64,000 bases of DNA from Effrenium voratum (GCA_963377175.1 CAUJNA010000485.1:91338-155337); one strand, 5' to 3'. Numbered from the stretch's first letter, positions 51,281 to 62,092 are shown. The notes: generated by a model not told the origin, from the sequence alone. Numbers and translations: made by a program.

Positions 51281-52522
51281 TGTCACGTGCTGTAAACAGG
51301 AATGACATGGGGCACACTCACCAAAGTGCCACCAGCAAATAGACCGAATTCCCATGTCAGTTGGGCACAACGAGTATTGACACGAGGATAGGGAAGGGAG
51401 CGAGGAATACAGAAATGAACCGAGACAACGTCCAAAGAAACGCATAGAATGTTGAATACAAGATAAATTCGTGTATTGGATGATAAAACAAACAAAGAAC
51501 ACGCCTATTAATATTGCAGCCTTGGAGGGTCTGGCAGGCTGTGGTTCATAAGGGGCAACCCTTCCTGCGCAACTCTGAGGCCAAGAGCCCCGTATCAAGA
51601 CCTTCCGCAGATACCAAGGGAAGAACTCCATCCGACAGGCCCCACGGCAACTGGATGCTCGGAAGGGAACAAAAGGTTATTCTTGGGCTGTTGGGCCAAA
51701 TGCTGGGCTATATGGATGTGTCCTTTTCCAGGGAACCCACAAACTGGCATGTCCTTTTCGTGTGCCTGCAGCACCTGTGGTGTGTTTTTTTCCAAGGGAT
51801 GCTAGGACTTTAACTTTTTCCAACCAATAGGTGTTCTATCAAACCACTAAAAGTTAAACTTTTAGGGAAGCAGAAAGCAACCGAGTTATGACAGTAACCA
51901 TGATGTTGCTGGGTCAACCCAAGTTGCGCGACTTGTGTAACCCTGGTTCTGGGCCACCTGCGTGCAGAGAGTGGCCAAGTACTGCCAAACAAACAACTCC
52001 CCTTGGAGCTCATATTCCATTCGACACGCAAACTCTTCGATCACTTGCTTGGAGTGAACCGCGAGAGCGCTCGAAACCCCTGCCCTTGTGAAAAGCCAGG
52101 GTGTGAAAAGAGCGCTGCTCCCACTGGACAGCTCCATGCTCCATGCTCCGTGTCACTCGCCAAAGAGAGTAGGATTGCGTTCTGCAACCTGAAGGGTGTT
52201 TTGGGAAACACGAGCATGAGGCCATTGGCTAGCTGAGATCCCCCAACAAAGGTTTTGGACACGAATCGGTGAAGAAGCATAGTTACTATAAGATGTATTT
52301 CATGGACATGGCCTAAGTTTATTTTGATGCTACCCACAAGCACCAAGCATGGTTCCAGCTATGTTTGTTGTGCCGCATACATTACGGCTGGCCTTTTCAC
52401 CTGGAATGGGTGCTGCCAGGTGCTGCGTCGAATCACCGACTGCATCCGGGTGTGGTTGGCAGCTCAGCTTCGCCCGGTCGGAAGTGCAACAAGCAGTTAA
52501 ACCGGTTTTGCGTCGGCTTCTA
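51281..52522. other. Non-coding stretch
   Basis: No gene is supported. AACTTTTTCCAACC ... CCACTAAAAGTTAAACTTTT at 51810-51866 may be a short hairpin element. Confidence 0.35.
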
Positions 52523-52616
52523 CATGGGTCAAAATGAAACCACCAGGGTATGGACCGCAGGATTTAGTCCTTTCCATTTACCAGGGTTCCGAATTCTCAC
52601 TACCTATTTTTGACGC
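52523..52616 (+). repeat. Family G element
   Basis: CATGGGTCAAAATGAAACCACC, TATGGACCGCAGGATTTAGTCC, CCATTTACCAGGGTTCC and TATTTTTGACGC. Termini are inverse with changes. A second partial copy-like phrase (CCATGTACCAGGGTTCC) follows at 52673-52690. Confidence 0.7.
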
Positions 52617-52699
52617 AAAATAATATTTTAACTAGGTGCCCCAGCTAGGTACCCCACATAGGTTTCCGGTTTCCATGTACCAGGGTTCCAGTTGGGGTT

Positions 52700-54890
52700 A
52701 CCCTATGTTGACAACAGCCCTATGAGTCCTGCAGGTTGGAAGGCCATCGGTTGGGGTACATGCCGCGAGCTGCATGTCACGCATGAGCTTCTGAGCTGGC
52801 AGGTGCTTCAAGAGCAAAGAGAGTCTGAAGTTTAGAAGCAGCCGCTTGGATGAAGTCCAGCTGTGAGAAGTAGAGTACCCTTGCCCTTGGACCCGGGAAA
52901 GAAAAATACAAGAACAAGCAACGGTAGATGTCGGACTGTCCCCAAAATGGATAAGAGGGCGACTCGACTCGAATGGTTTGTCCGCATCACTTGGCAACCT
53001 GACGGACTGGATCGCGCGCTCAGACACCATCTACGAGGAGCTTCCTGAGGCATGGATTCTGTTGCTCCAAGCTTCTAAGAGGGAGAAGAGGGAGAATGGT
53101 TGTTAAAGAAGAGGGTTGCTAAACAAGGGTCTTCAATTCTAGCGTTGCTAAAAAAGAGGGAGAATGGATGTCCTTGTTTTAGCGCCCGTTTCTCGACCTG
53201 TGCGCCGGGTGTGCCTTTTGACCCTCTTTGAAGTTGGGGTCCGCCTATGTTTTCAAGGGCCAAGAGACAAGCCCTGCGTGCCTGTACTTGGTCAGGGCTC
53301 CTTAAAAGATACACTTTGCCCATTTGAAACATGGCTTTTTCCAGCAAAATAAAGTTGGAAACCACCATTTCCATTTACAAGTTGCAATGTTCAGGTGTAT
53401 AATGCATCCGGATCCCTGTTGGTCTTGGGAGCACTCCGCAGGTTTCGCAAAGTCTTTCAAGCCTCCAAGGTGGCGGTTTACTGGGCGTCCCAAAACCAAC
53501 ATGTGCCAGGCTCGATGCCCATCCCGTGCGCGGTTGGGTGGTATGTTCTACAGGTGGAAGCAGTGTTTGAGGTGAGAATCATTCCCCTTCCAGCGGGAAA
53601 AATCGTACTCAAGGCAGTTTCAGGCGAAACGTGTGCGATTCTTTTGCTGTCTCAGATTGCCCCTGTGCCAGATTGCTGTCTTTGGCCGGGTGAATGCCGG
53701 CAAGTCTGCGTGGCGCTTATCTGATTCACCTGCTGCGTTCGTGGTGCAGGACATGTTCAGCACTCACTTGACTTGTCTTGACCAAGGCCATGCTGCAGCA
53801 TTTGTTTAGTGCGACAAAGCCTCGCAAGAACGGCCAGGGGCTTTGCCGCATGCAATGCTGGTCTTTCGAATGACGATGGATAGCAACATATAGCAACTGC
53901 CTGTTTCAGATGGATTGCATTCTCAGAACTCGGAATGGTGGAGGTTTCAAAGAGAAGTCAACCAACTCGTTTGAGGGGCCCCTATTGCGAGAATCACCAA
54001 ATGAAGAACTGGGATGGGGAACTGCTCGCACGGTCTCACTGAGGTCACTTCTCCGTCGCCCAAAGGCCTGGCAAGACAAAGGCAGGACCACATATAGCCA
54101 GTCAACGAGTCACACGTTCTCAGCATGATTGGCGCATTGGATTCGGATGCTTGACCACGTGACTTTGTGCAATCTGTGGGAACAGAGCTTCCTGGAAACC
54201 GCCTTCCCTTGTGCCATATTGGCCACGGTAGAAGGGCTCTGAGAGAATCGAAAGCTTCGTTCACAGGGCTTTCCGTCAGGGATGCTGCTTGCAATCCTGG
54301 AAGCGGACAAGGGGGATATAGTGGGGCGCCTTTGCGCGTTTAGGACACCTGCGGGAAAGGGGAGCCTTTGAAGTTCGATTCGCGGACGAGTTGACGAATC
54401 GCCGGCTCAGGGCATCCAGGTCTATTGCATGAATCGCCGCTTTACGGTGGCAGACATGCCCAGCTACGGCAAGGCCGACGATCGCAACCAGGCGCAAAGG
54501 TGGTTGGAAAGAGATGAGGGCAAGTGTGATTCAAGGGGTCCACGTAAAGAACTCTACTGTGTGGCACAGCATACTTACTATAGAGTTTGTTCAACATGGT
54601 TCATCATGCGGTTCAGCTCATCTTTGATTGACGCGTCGAGGCAACAAGTCACAAACTTGGGTGCATGGTTCCCTCCGGATAAATTCCCGCACCAGTTCGA
54701 TGGTTTGTCCCAGTAGCGGCGGTTTGTCCGCAAGTGCTGCGGAAATGTTTTCTTGTCCACAGGCCGCCGTGTTTTATCTCTTCCAGAAAAGGGGCTCGCA
54801 CACATTGACGTGTCTCAGGAGGCGGCCGATGTCCATGCCAACTGGACGCAAAATTGGGAAGGAGTTGTTCAGGACAGGCCATGGGATCCA
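52700..54890. other. Non-coding stretch
   Basis: Direct repeats of GAGGGAGAATGG (53088, 53156) and GTTGCTAAA are present. Frames at 53395-53724 and 54429-54716 have no recognisable motif. Confidence 0.35.
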
Positions 54891-54892
54891 CA

Positions 54893-55040
54893 GCAATCCC
54901 CCTTCCCATGCTGTATTTCTAGGGATGAGTGAGGCTGGAGCCACCTGTACCCCCCTTCCCATGCTTTAGTTTTAGGGATGGGTGAGGGCGATTTTTGGAT
55001 ATGCTTCATTTCTAGGGATGAGTGAGGGCGGGGTTTGGAT
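54893..55040 (+). repeat. Short tandem array, ~50-bp unit
   Basis: CCCCCTTCCCATGCT and TTTCTAGGGATGAGTGAGG recur three times (from about 54897, 54952 and 55000) with small changes. Confidence 0.65.
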
Positions 55041-55064
55041 CCGCCTTTCCCTTTTCCTGTGAGG

Positions 55065-55207
55065 AGTATCTCAACACCACCCACTGGCTCCGCGCCGCGA
55101 TTTACGTCCATGAGATTTCAAAGGAGGCCAGTTCTCTCCGGCAGAGTTTCTTGCGGGCAGAGTTGCGTGTGTATCAACTTTATGCCATTTCGGGGGATCC
55201 GCCAGAT
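55065..55207 (+). CDS. Candidate exon
   Basis: The frame reads TTHWLRAAIYVHEISKEASS and then LRQSFLRAELRVYQLYAI before TGA near 55206. The helical amphipathic pattern and the preceding pyrimidine tract (CCTTTCCCTTTTCCTG) favour a real exon. The family is unknown. Confidence 0.35.
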
Positions 55208-55395
55208 TGAGATAAACACTGAAGCTGAGCATACCCACTTTTCCTACCCATAAACTATTGAAAGGGAGGGTCCTTTTTCCCCAAGTGAGATTCGCCGCCG
55301 TGATCCTCGTTGTTTCCTTTTGGTTTCCCTTTGCCAACCCCGGCTGGTCCACCATTTGGGCTTGTCTTACGGAAATAGAAGCGTTCTCGGCTTTG

Positions 55396-55523
55396 CTACG
55401 GTGGATGGAAATCCTGCACAAGTTTGAAACCATGGGAAACCATTGTTTGTTGGTATTTACAGGAGAGTCAGCATGGGCTTCTGAACGGTGCGAAACGGAT
55501 GGATTTCGCAACCATCCACAGTA
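55396..55523 (+). repeat. Family E element
   Basis: CTACGGTGGATGGAAATCCTG opens and CAACCATCCACAGTA closes. The middle GTTTGAAACCATGGGAAACC and GGTATTTACAGGAGAGTCAG is shared with the other copies. Confidence 0.75.
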
Positions 55524-55652
55524 CCTCTTGGTTTTGGGGCCAAAAAGCAGAAGGGGGGAGAAAAAAACGGGTCCTCCTATCGACTGGTGCTTTGACAGCA
55601 GGTGATTCCGGAGGATTTGAAGACCATCAAGATGCTGAGGAGCAATGGGAGC

Positions 55653-55760
55653 CATCTGGGTGTGGGTCAAAATTAAGCCACCAGGGGACCGCAGGTTTTA
55701 GTTCTTGGTTCCATTTACCAGGGTTCCATTTTGGGTACCTATTTTTGACCCACAGCCATC
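55653..55760 (+). repeat. Family G element, best-preserved copy
   Basis: ATCTGGGTGTGGGTCAAAA and TTTTTGACCCACAGCCATCT are inverse ends. The interior AAGCCACCAGGGGACCGCAG and CCATTTACCAGGGTTCC sets the family consensus. Confidence 0.8.
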
Positions 55761-56817
55761 TGGGTCTCAATGGAACCCCCAAGATGCCATCGCTTTTGCT
55801 GTTGGCTTCCCTGCAAGCCAACGAAAATGAAACCGGTACATGCTGCTATATGTCCAACACTCCACAGAATCAGGGCCTCCCATATCCCATCAGATCTTTC
55901 ACCGATCAAGGCCCGATGCTTTCTGGGCCTTCTTCGGCTTCTTGCAGCCTTCTCAGTCTCAGACTGGCCAAAGCACTCAGAAAGCGGGTTGAGGCGGATA
56001 TTTTTTCCCCGTGAAAAGCATTGAAAAGGGAGTCAGGAAGCTGCCTTCACCTGCGAAATACCAATGGCAGGAAGCAGAACATCCCCATCCTGCTGGTCTT
56101 CACCAAGGATGATAAGGCAGGTGCCTCTCAGGATGCAAGCTGACGCGGGTTGATCGAATTGAATGCGGGGCCCCCTTTAAATGGAGCGGATTCTTCATGT
56201 CCAGACGCCCGAAAGGGGGGTACCCTCAAAAAGAAAGACGCCGGAAGGTAATTGTCCTGTGGGTGAACAACCAAAAGCGGAGGTTTGCCTTTGAGCGCCC
56301 CTGTTTTGTTGAGGAACCAACCCAAAATTTCCCAAGGCTTGCGCAGTGCGCTGAGCTTTGCCCAGGTGGACTCTGAAACTCATCGACACAGCCGCGTCAT
56401 GAGGCTGAGGTGTCACCGGCTCAGATTGACCAGTCTTCCTCGCAAAGTGAACGGAATCAGTTGGATTGCAGGGGAGCAATACCGGCGGTGGGGGGTGCCC
56501 GGGCAACCCACGTTAGTTTTGACATTTAGACCCCGGATGACTAAACCCGTCCGATTCACAGAGGGTATTCACCTTCATAAGTGATGAGCTCCCACTAGAA
56601 GGGAACGCCCCCTGTCAATCAACAGGGGTTTATTCATCCGGGGTTGCCATAGAACTTGTGTGTTCGTAGCCAAACTGTCGGCTTCAGGCGCTGTGGCAGA
56701 ACGTTCTGCCACAGGTCACGCTCTTCGGATCAGGTTTCAGCAAAATTTGACATGACGCTTAAGTGGTTGGAGTATCGTTCATCCCGCAAATGATGTCCAC
56801 AGGCTGCATTTGCAAGC
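55761..56817. other. Non-coding stretch
   Basis: No gene or repeat copy is recognised. An inverted pair (GTTGATTGACAGGGGGCG-like, GACCCCGGATGA / TCATCCGGGGTT near 56530-56645) may mark another short element. Confidence 0.35.
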
Positions 56818-56821
56818 AATT

Positions 56822-56950
56822 GAGCCACAATCAAAACCCGGGTAGATGAAGGTTAGTAAGGGCCAATCCCAGCCACAAATCGCTGCGGCCGCCTTCTGAA
56901 TTCTTGAAGCGTGGTTCTGGGTTCACCATTTTAGTACTGGGTTTTGGCTC
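56822..56950 (+). repeat. Family B element, AATT duplication
   Basis: GAGCCACAATCAAAACCCGG opens and CTGGGTTTTGGCTC closes. AATT flanks both sides (56818-56821, 56951-56954). The interior is the standard family B sequence. Confidence 0.85.
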
Positions 56951-57127
56951 AATTCAAGCCTTCCATTCTGAGGGGCTTTTGGCCATCAGCGCCATGGACG
57001 AGCCCGGAATCCCCGCCCAAGCGCCTCCCTTCCTTTGGTTTCTGATCATTGCGGCTGCTGCGCTGTGGTGGCTGTGGCCCTGGCTAGAGCGCGCCTTGCT
57101 CAGCGGGATGTCAGACCTTGACTGCTA

Positions 57128-57230
57128 TTGGGTTGGATGTTTAGACTTCAACTTGTTGGTTGAAATATTGGCGTGTTTTCCACAACCCCCAAACAGTTAA
57201 ACACTTTTTGCAGGGGGGTCAATAGCAACC
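57128..57230 (+). repeat. Family D short repeat
   Basis: GGGTTGGATGTTTAGACTTC, GTGTTTTCCACAACCCCC, AACAGTTAAACACTTTTTGC and AGGGGGGTC.ATAGCAACC. Confidence 0.7.
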
Positions 57231-57627
57231 AAGAGACAAACTTTGATTTTGGATTGTGGGCACGGGTCAAAGCTCGAAGCCCGGCTGAGTCTTTGTCTTT
57301 GAAGGGACACGCGGTTGTGAATTCCACGCGCCTGGTGTACGCTGGAATTCTTTGCTTAAAGCGAATCGACCTCCACAAGTTGGTTTTCCCAGGGTCCATT
57401 TTGCGTGGGCCCAATGCCGGGTCCTGACAATTGAGGTGTTAGGCTGATTGTAAAGAAGTGGGTTCGGGATGGTGCGGTGGATTTCCGAAATATTGCAGGT
57501 TAGTCAACCGCATCCAACCACCCTGGTAACTGAGAAATGACAGGGAGAAGCCTCTCCTATTTCCTATACGTACGCCATTCAATACGGGAATCAGCCGCAT
57601 CATAGAGCTGTATGGAGCATCTTACAT

Positions 57628-57726
57628 GGTATCCCTTTTTGTGGGAGGAATCCCCTACTAAAACAGACGTCCTGAAAAAAGAAACGGTACCAACTTATTC
57701 TAACCTCTCAAATCTGCAGGACTTAG
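57628..57726 (+). repeat. Family A element, diverged copy
   Basis: GGAATCCCCTACTAAAACAGA, GGTACCAACTTATTCTAACC and CTGCAGGACTTAG keep the family order. The left terminus is eroded. Confidence 0.7.
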
Positions 57727-57796
57727 TCTGGGTAAAACTAGCTGGAGAAGATTGACGGTCTTTCACTGGAGGCTTTCTTTCTTTAAGTTTCATAAC

Positions 57797-57908
57797 CTTC
57801 CATTTGCTTAAGAGCATTTTTCTTATTTTCACCTGTTGGCTTTGAAGGGAATCTACCGCTAGTGGACATGTTTTTTTTTTCTCCAGGGGACGTATCCGAA
57901 AATGGAAG
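57797..57908 (+). repeat. Family H element
   Basis: CTTCCATTTGCTTAAGAGC opens and GAAAATGGAAG closes, with GGGAATCTACCGCTAGTGGA and TTTTCTCCAGGGGACG inside. Confidence 0.75.
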
Positions 57909-58087
57909 TAACTTGCAAGACTTTTGGCCCAGACCTTTGATCGCAGAAAGAGTAGCAGCGGGGCCACGCCGAGGCTGGCAAGAGTCCCGGCGCACCTCGG
58001 CCGCGCCGTTTTCCCCTGCGGCTGATGCGCCGCCGGCGGTGATTCAGGACGGGCGACCAAGAAAACCACGGAACCCAGCAGCCGGAA
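57909..58087 (+). CDS. Candidate exon between two family H elements
   Basis: The frame reads NLQDFWPRPLIAERVAAGPR then RRTSAAPFSPAADAPPAVIQ. It is flanked on both sides by family H copies whose ends carry a pyrimidine-CAG/GG. An exon bounded by intron-like elements is a reasonable reading but unproven. Confidence 0.35.
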
Positions 58088-58205
58088 GCTTCCATTCGGT
58101 TAAGAATATGTGTTATTTTCCCCTGTTGGTTTTAAGGAGAATCTATCACTACTGGAAACATATTCTTAAGATATGTTTTTTCCCAGGGGACTTCAGCAAA
58201 TGGAG
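58088..58205 (+). repeat. Family H element
   Basis: GCTTCCATTCGGTTAAGAA opens and TTCAGCAAATGGA closes. The middle has GGAGAATCTATCACTACTGG and TTTTTTCCCAGGGGACTTC. Confidence 0.75.
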
Positions 58206-58258
58206 GGAAATGAGTACCCTTTGAGGCTTGGTACCCTGTCAAAGGGAACCCAAGGGCA

Positions 58259-58441
58259 ATGGAGAGAGAGTCATCCGAATCATTTCCACCCGAACATCTC
58301 AGCTCGCTACCCAAGGAACCAGAGCCGGAAGAAGTCGAGCATGAAATCATCAGGCCAGGCGCTCGCAAGCTTCAGGTCGTCCGAGTGTGCCAGAAGAACT
58401 TGGCGAAGCCATCCGGTTCAACTTCGCCTAGATCTTCTTAG
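58259..58441 (+). CDS. Candidate exon, acidic then basic
   Basis: The frame opens in the region CAATGGAGAG with ERESSESFPPEHLSSLPKEP and continues PEEVEHEIIRPGARKLQVVR to a TAG at 58439-58441. It has good protein-like composition. It is followed directly by a family M repeat that may contain the next splice site. Confidence 0.4.
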   Translation: MERESSESFPPEHLSSLPKEPEPEEVEHEIIRPGARKLQVVRVCQKNLAKPSGSTSPRSS

Positions 58442-58516
58442 TGTTTGGTGGTAGTTTCCATTTAAACAAAAAAACTAGAAGTTAAACTTTGAGCGGGGGA
58501 TCTGAGGGCAGCCCGG
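58442..58516 (+). repeat. Family M repeat
   Basis: GTGTTTGGTGGTAGTTTCC and GATCTGAGGGCAGCCC in the same order as 3862-3935. Confidence 0.55.
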
Positions 58517-58679
58517 CCTAAAAGACAAATTCCGAGGGGTCCATGTCCCAGTCGGACATCCAGTCCTTGTAAGTGATGCCCCCAAAGCATGATGCCCTGT
58601 CGAATTCAACTTCACTGCCAACCCCCCAAAAAACAAATAGATTGCTCGGGTTCTTGCCAGGCCCTGTTCTCCCCAACAC

Positions 58680-58760
58680 ATCCATCCCATCCCATCCCAT
58701 CCCATCCCATCCCATCCCATCCCATCCCATCCCATCCCATCCCATCCATCCATCCCTCCC
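58680..58760 (+). repeat. (CCCAT)n microsatellite
   Basis: About 14 copies of CCCAT, running into CCATCCATCCATCCCTCCCT. Confidence 0.95.
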
Positions 58761-58769
58761 TCCATCTTC

Positions 58770-58905
58770 GTCCGAGAAAACCGGCTCGGATTTTTGGCTT
58801 GCCAGGCCGGATGTGTCCTTTGACTCGGAGGAGGCGTTTAAGGCGGCCTATGCAGAGGCCTGCCGCCTGGTGGAGGACGGGGACGGTTGTCCCTTGATGT
58901 CTTTT
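58770..58905 (+). CDS. Candidate exon ending at a family A element
   Basis: The frame reads RPDVSFDSEEAFKAAYAEAC then RLVEDGDGCPLMSFL and runs into the family A left end CTAG/GTCCCC at 58906. The acidic helical sequence is convincingly protein-like, and the junction supplies an AG/GT donor. It recalls the exon/family A arrangement at 17112. Confidence 0.45.
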
Positions 58906-59034
58906 CTAGGTCCCCCAGCTAGGTGCCCTTTCTCACCAACTTTTTTGGGGGAGGGTTCCCAGTTCCCCTACTAAAATAGACTACAGAAAAAAGTTGGTAC
59001 CCTTATTCCAACCTCTCTACTGGAGGGGGCCTGG
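58906..59034 (+). repeat. Family A element, TTTT duplication
   Basis: CTAGGTCCCCCAGCTAGGTG opens and CTGGAGGGGGCCTGG closes. TTTT flanks at 58902-58905 and 59035-59038. An extra CCCAGTT is inserted in the middle. Confidence 0.8.
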
Positions 59035-59094
59035 TTTTGTTGTCGTGTTAGAATAGGTGACCCTCAAAATTTGTTTCTGGGTGTCCGTTTGGTC

Positions 59095-59145
59095 TGCAGT
59101 TGTTTGTTTGTTTGTTTGTTTGTTTGTTTGTTTGTTTGTTTGTTT
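59095..59145 (+). repeat. (TTTG)n microsatellite
   Basis: Eleven to twelve TTTG units. Confidence 0.95.
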
Positions 59146-59567
59146 TCTCGCAAAGGGTGAAGCAGATGGCAGGACTGTGGTAAGGAAAGGAGCACGAGTG
59201 ATGGGCTGGAATTGTGCCATCTAGTTTTCAGTGTAGGTGGGGTTGAAGGACTATAAGTGTCAGTTAGGTCCCAATCATTAGTGCCATCTATGTTGCCAAG
59301 ACACGACATCAGCAGTTTGATCATCGCCATTGTCAGGGCATGTTAGGAAGAGAGGGTGTTGGGGCATGTGTCCAAGGATTCGGACCCCCAAAATGGACTT
59401 TGATGTTCCTGTTGGTTTCCCGTACACCAAATCCAAAGGGAGTGCCAAGTTTTTTCTCAAGACACAGACCCTTTGGTCATTCAAAGGGAAACCAACAAAG
59501 AAACAATTGACCAGTTGGTCATTCAAATGGAAACTAAAAACAAAAACCAACAATTTTGAGGGCCCAA

Positions 59568-59612
59568 GTCCTACTGTGCATGGACGAAATCCTGCACCTA
59601 AGAACCCCTGGT
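59568..59612 (+). repeat. Family E element, left-end fragment
   Basis: TACTGTGCATGGACGAAATC then CTGCACC matches the family E left arm. The rest is absent. Confidence 0.55.
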
Positions 59613-59654
59613 TTCCGATTCGATTCCCCTCACCTTAAATACTGTAACAAACCT

Positions 59655-60318
59655 TAGGTTTCATTCATGCATTCATTCATTCATTCATTAATTCATTAAT
59701 TCATTCATTCAGTCAGTCATTCATTCATTCATTTTATTGATTCATTCATTCATTCATTCATTCATTCATTCATTCATTTATTCCCATGGTTCAGCATAAG
59801 GTTTAATTGATTCATTCATTCATTCATTCATTCATTCATTAATTCATTCATTCATTCATTCATTCATTCATTCATTCATTCATTCATTCATTCATTCATT
59901 CATTCATTCATTCATTCATTCATTCATTCATTCATTCATTCATTCATTCAGTTATTCAGTCATTCAGTCAGTCAGTCAGTCATTCAGTCAGTCATTCATT
60001 CATGCATGCATGCATTCATTCATTCAGTCATTCATTCATTCATTCACTCATTCATTCATTCATTCATTCAGTCAGTCAGTCAGTCAGTCAGGCAGGCGGA
60101 CAGTCAGTGAGTCAGTCATTCAGTCAGTCAGTCATTCAGTCAGTCAGTCAGTCAATCAGTCAGTCAGTCATTCTTTCAGTCAGTCAGTCAGTCATTCAGT
60201 CAGTCAGTCAGTCATTCAGTCAGTCAGTCATTCAGTCAGTCAGTCAGTCAGTCATTCAGTCAGTCAGTCATTCAGTCAGTCAGTCATTCAGTCAGTCAGT
60301 CAGTCATTCATTCATTTC
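59655..60318 (+). repeat. Compound tetranucleotide array (ATTC to AGTC)
   Basis: The first ~330 bp are mostly ATTC units with scattered ATTA and AGTC variants. From about 60065 AGTC units dominate, in higher-order groups of three to five AGTC then one ATTC. The long Ser/Gln/His open frames across it are repeat artefacts. Confidence 0.95.
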
Positions 60319-60385
60319 CATGGCTCCTGCTGGTTTTGACCCACGGCCAAATGGGCAAGACACGTGGCCCTCAGGAGCTGCTACA

Positions 60386-60515
60386 GGTGCCCCCCATGGG
60401 CCACGAGTTCACCGCTGCGGCGGCGGGGCTGCACGCCTTGGCCAACGTGGTGGACCGCCTCTTCCAGGAGCCACGAAACGCTTTTTACATGGGGAACGGG
60501 CCCAGGCTCAGTACA
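60386..60515 (+). CDS. Candidate exon
   Basis: The frame VPPMGHEFTAAAAGLHALAN then VVDRLFQEPRNAFYMGNG follows a GCTACAG/G acceptor-like site. It is GC-rich with good composition. No family is recognised. Confidence 0.35.
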
Positions 60516-60588
60516 GTAGCAACAAGACCACTCATTTTAATTTGTTCCTTCCCATAATTTCAGCTTTTCACGCGCCATTCCCCCCATC

Positions 60589-60706
60589 ATGGTTGTTGTT
60601 GGGAAGCATTTTCCCCATTTTTGCTTATTGTGGTTTAGTGGTTGAAATCCAACCACTGAACTGCTATTTGTTCAATTATTGTTCCCATTCCAACGTCAAC
60701 CAAGTT
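60589..60706 (+). repeat. Family I element
   Basis: ATGGTTGTTGTTGGGAAGC opens and CATTCCAACGTCAACCAAG closes (imperfect inverse). The interior GTGGTTTAGTGGTTGAAATC matches the other copies. Confidence 0.65.
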
Positions 60707-61464
60707 TAGGGCCGAGGGTGAGAGGAATAAATTTTACGCATGGCTTCTTGCGCTTATGGACTTTGAGGACTTTGGGGAAGACCATGTTTTTAGTGGGAAG
60801 TATCTGCAGACTTTTTCGGGGCAAAGTGAGACCTTTTCGGGCTGAGAAGCTGTTTCCTCCAGCCTGGCACCAACAAAAGACGCTGTCCAACCCCCGTGTT
60901 TGGGCATATTTGCCCGGATTGCACTAGTTGTTCTGGTTGTTTGCCTATACGAACCCTTGAAGCCTCTATGATTTCTCGGTCAAAGGAGTACCCAAAAAGC
61001 GACAGTATGCGGTCTCAGCCTACATCAGGGCCAGAAGCTTGATCTTTTTTCGATCAGGAAACCAAAGGGATGCCATTTGGAGCTTGAAACTGGTTGGGGG
61101 AAATGAATCTCAAGCTAAATGATGTCCACCAAAGCGTCCCTACTCACAACTCATGCCTGTGTGTGTGTGTGCGTGTGTATTTTTGATACCCCCTGTGGGC
61201 TGTTCCAAAGGGAAGCGAAACGGAGACCATTTTTCGGCGGTGTCCATGTTTTGAGAGCCACATTTATGTATGCGGCACCCAAAATGGAGGATGGTCGTTG
61301 TGGTTCCCCTTGGAACAATTTGGACAGAGTGCCCTTAACAAAAGCACGTTTTCACAGAGTGCCACCCCCTTCTCCAGATACGAATCTTTGCCAGGATATT
61401 CTGATATCATATTAAGCCCTGACTAGAACAGCAGGTCATTGTTTACCATGGAAAACCGGGGACC
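60707..61464. other. Non-coding stretch
   Basis: A short (TG)n lies near 61158-61176. No gene. Confidence 0.4.
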
Positions 61465-61468
61465 AGAT

Positions 61469-61645
61469 GAGTCACAATCAACACCCGGGTATATGAAGGT
61501 TAGTAAGGGACAGTCCCGGATCTTTAGACTTTAACTTTTTTGGAAATACAGGTGTTTTCCACTAAATCCCCAAGAAGTGAAAAACTGTTTGCAGGGGGGT
61601 CGTTGCAGCAACCAATATTTTTGTACCAGGTTTTGATTATGACTC
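61469..61645 (+). repeat. Family B element carrying a nested family D element, AGAT duplication
   Basis: GAGTCACAATCAACACCCGGG opens and CCAGGTTTTGATTATGACTC closes. AGAT flanks both sides (61465-61468, 61646-61649). The centre has been replaced by a family D copy. Confidence 0.85.
61518..61613 (+). repeat. Family D element nested in family B
   Basis: GGATCTTTAGACTTTAAC, GTGTTTTCCACTAAATCCCC and TTTGCAGGGGGGTCGTTGCA, then GCAACC. This shows that family D is itself mobile or was carried by an insertion. Confidence 0.7.
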
Positions 61646-61775
61646 AGATGTTGCTTGACTCAGGAGGAGGACCCACGGGTGGCACAGCTCCGGGAGGACT
61701 TTGGGAGATGGACGTCGAGACCGAGTCGAGACGGCAAAGAAAATCCGAAACCGGGGGGGCGCCCCCCGCGTTTGG

Positions 61776-61902
61776 TACTGTGGATGGACGAAATCCTGCA
61801 CCACTTTGAAACCATGGGAAGCCATTGTTTGTTGGTAGTTACAGGGGAATCATTCATTCCAAGGTTTCTTAGGTGGTGCAGGATTTCGTCCATCCACAGT
61901 AG
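61776..61902 (+). repeat. Family E element, best-preserved copy
   Basis: TACTGTGGATGGACGAAATC opens and GATTTCGTCCATCCACAGTA closes. With CTGCACCA and TGGTGCAG the inverted ends extend to about 28 bp without mismatch. Confidence 0.85.
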
Positions 61903-61907
61903 GGTTG

Positions 61908-62092
61908 AACATGGTTGGGAAGCTGTTTGGAGACCCAATTTTTGATATTGCTTATTGTGATGTACCGTTTTGCTTATTCCCAGTTTTGCTATAGGACGCA
62001 TTTTACATTTTTGCGTATTGTGGTTGGGTGGTTGAAATCCCCACTTAGCCGCTAATTCAATTGTTTGCTCCCCTTCCCACGTCAACCAAGTT
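61908..62092 (+). repeat. Family I element, expanded copy
   Basis: AACATGGTTGGGAAGC opens, a partial duplication (TTGCTTATTGTG ... TTTGCGTATTGTGG) follows, and CCCACGTCAACCAAG closes. Confidence 0.6.

Noticed and set aside
56930..56955. Phrase GTTTTGGCTCAA resembling the end of the dinoflagellate spliced leader
   Set aside because: Only about 11 bases match and they fall in the family B terminus. The rest of the leader is absent, so it is not evidence of a retroposed mRNA.
59655..60318. CRISPR-like regular repeats
   Set aside because: There are no spacers; it is simple tandem DNA in a eukaryotic context.
60002..60709. 235-codon Ser/Gln/Val frame
   Set aside because: Translation of the ATTC/AGTC array. 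Only a short non-repeat island after 60386 looks protein-like.
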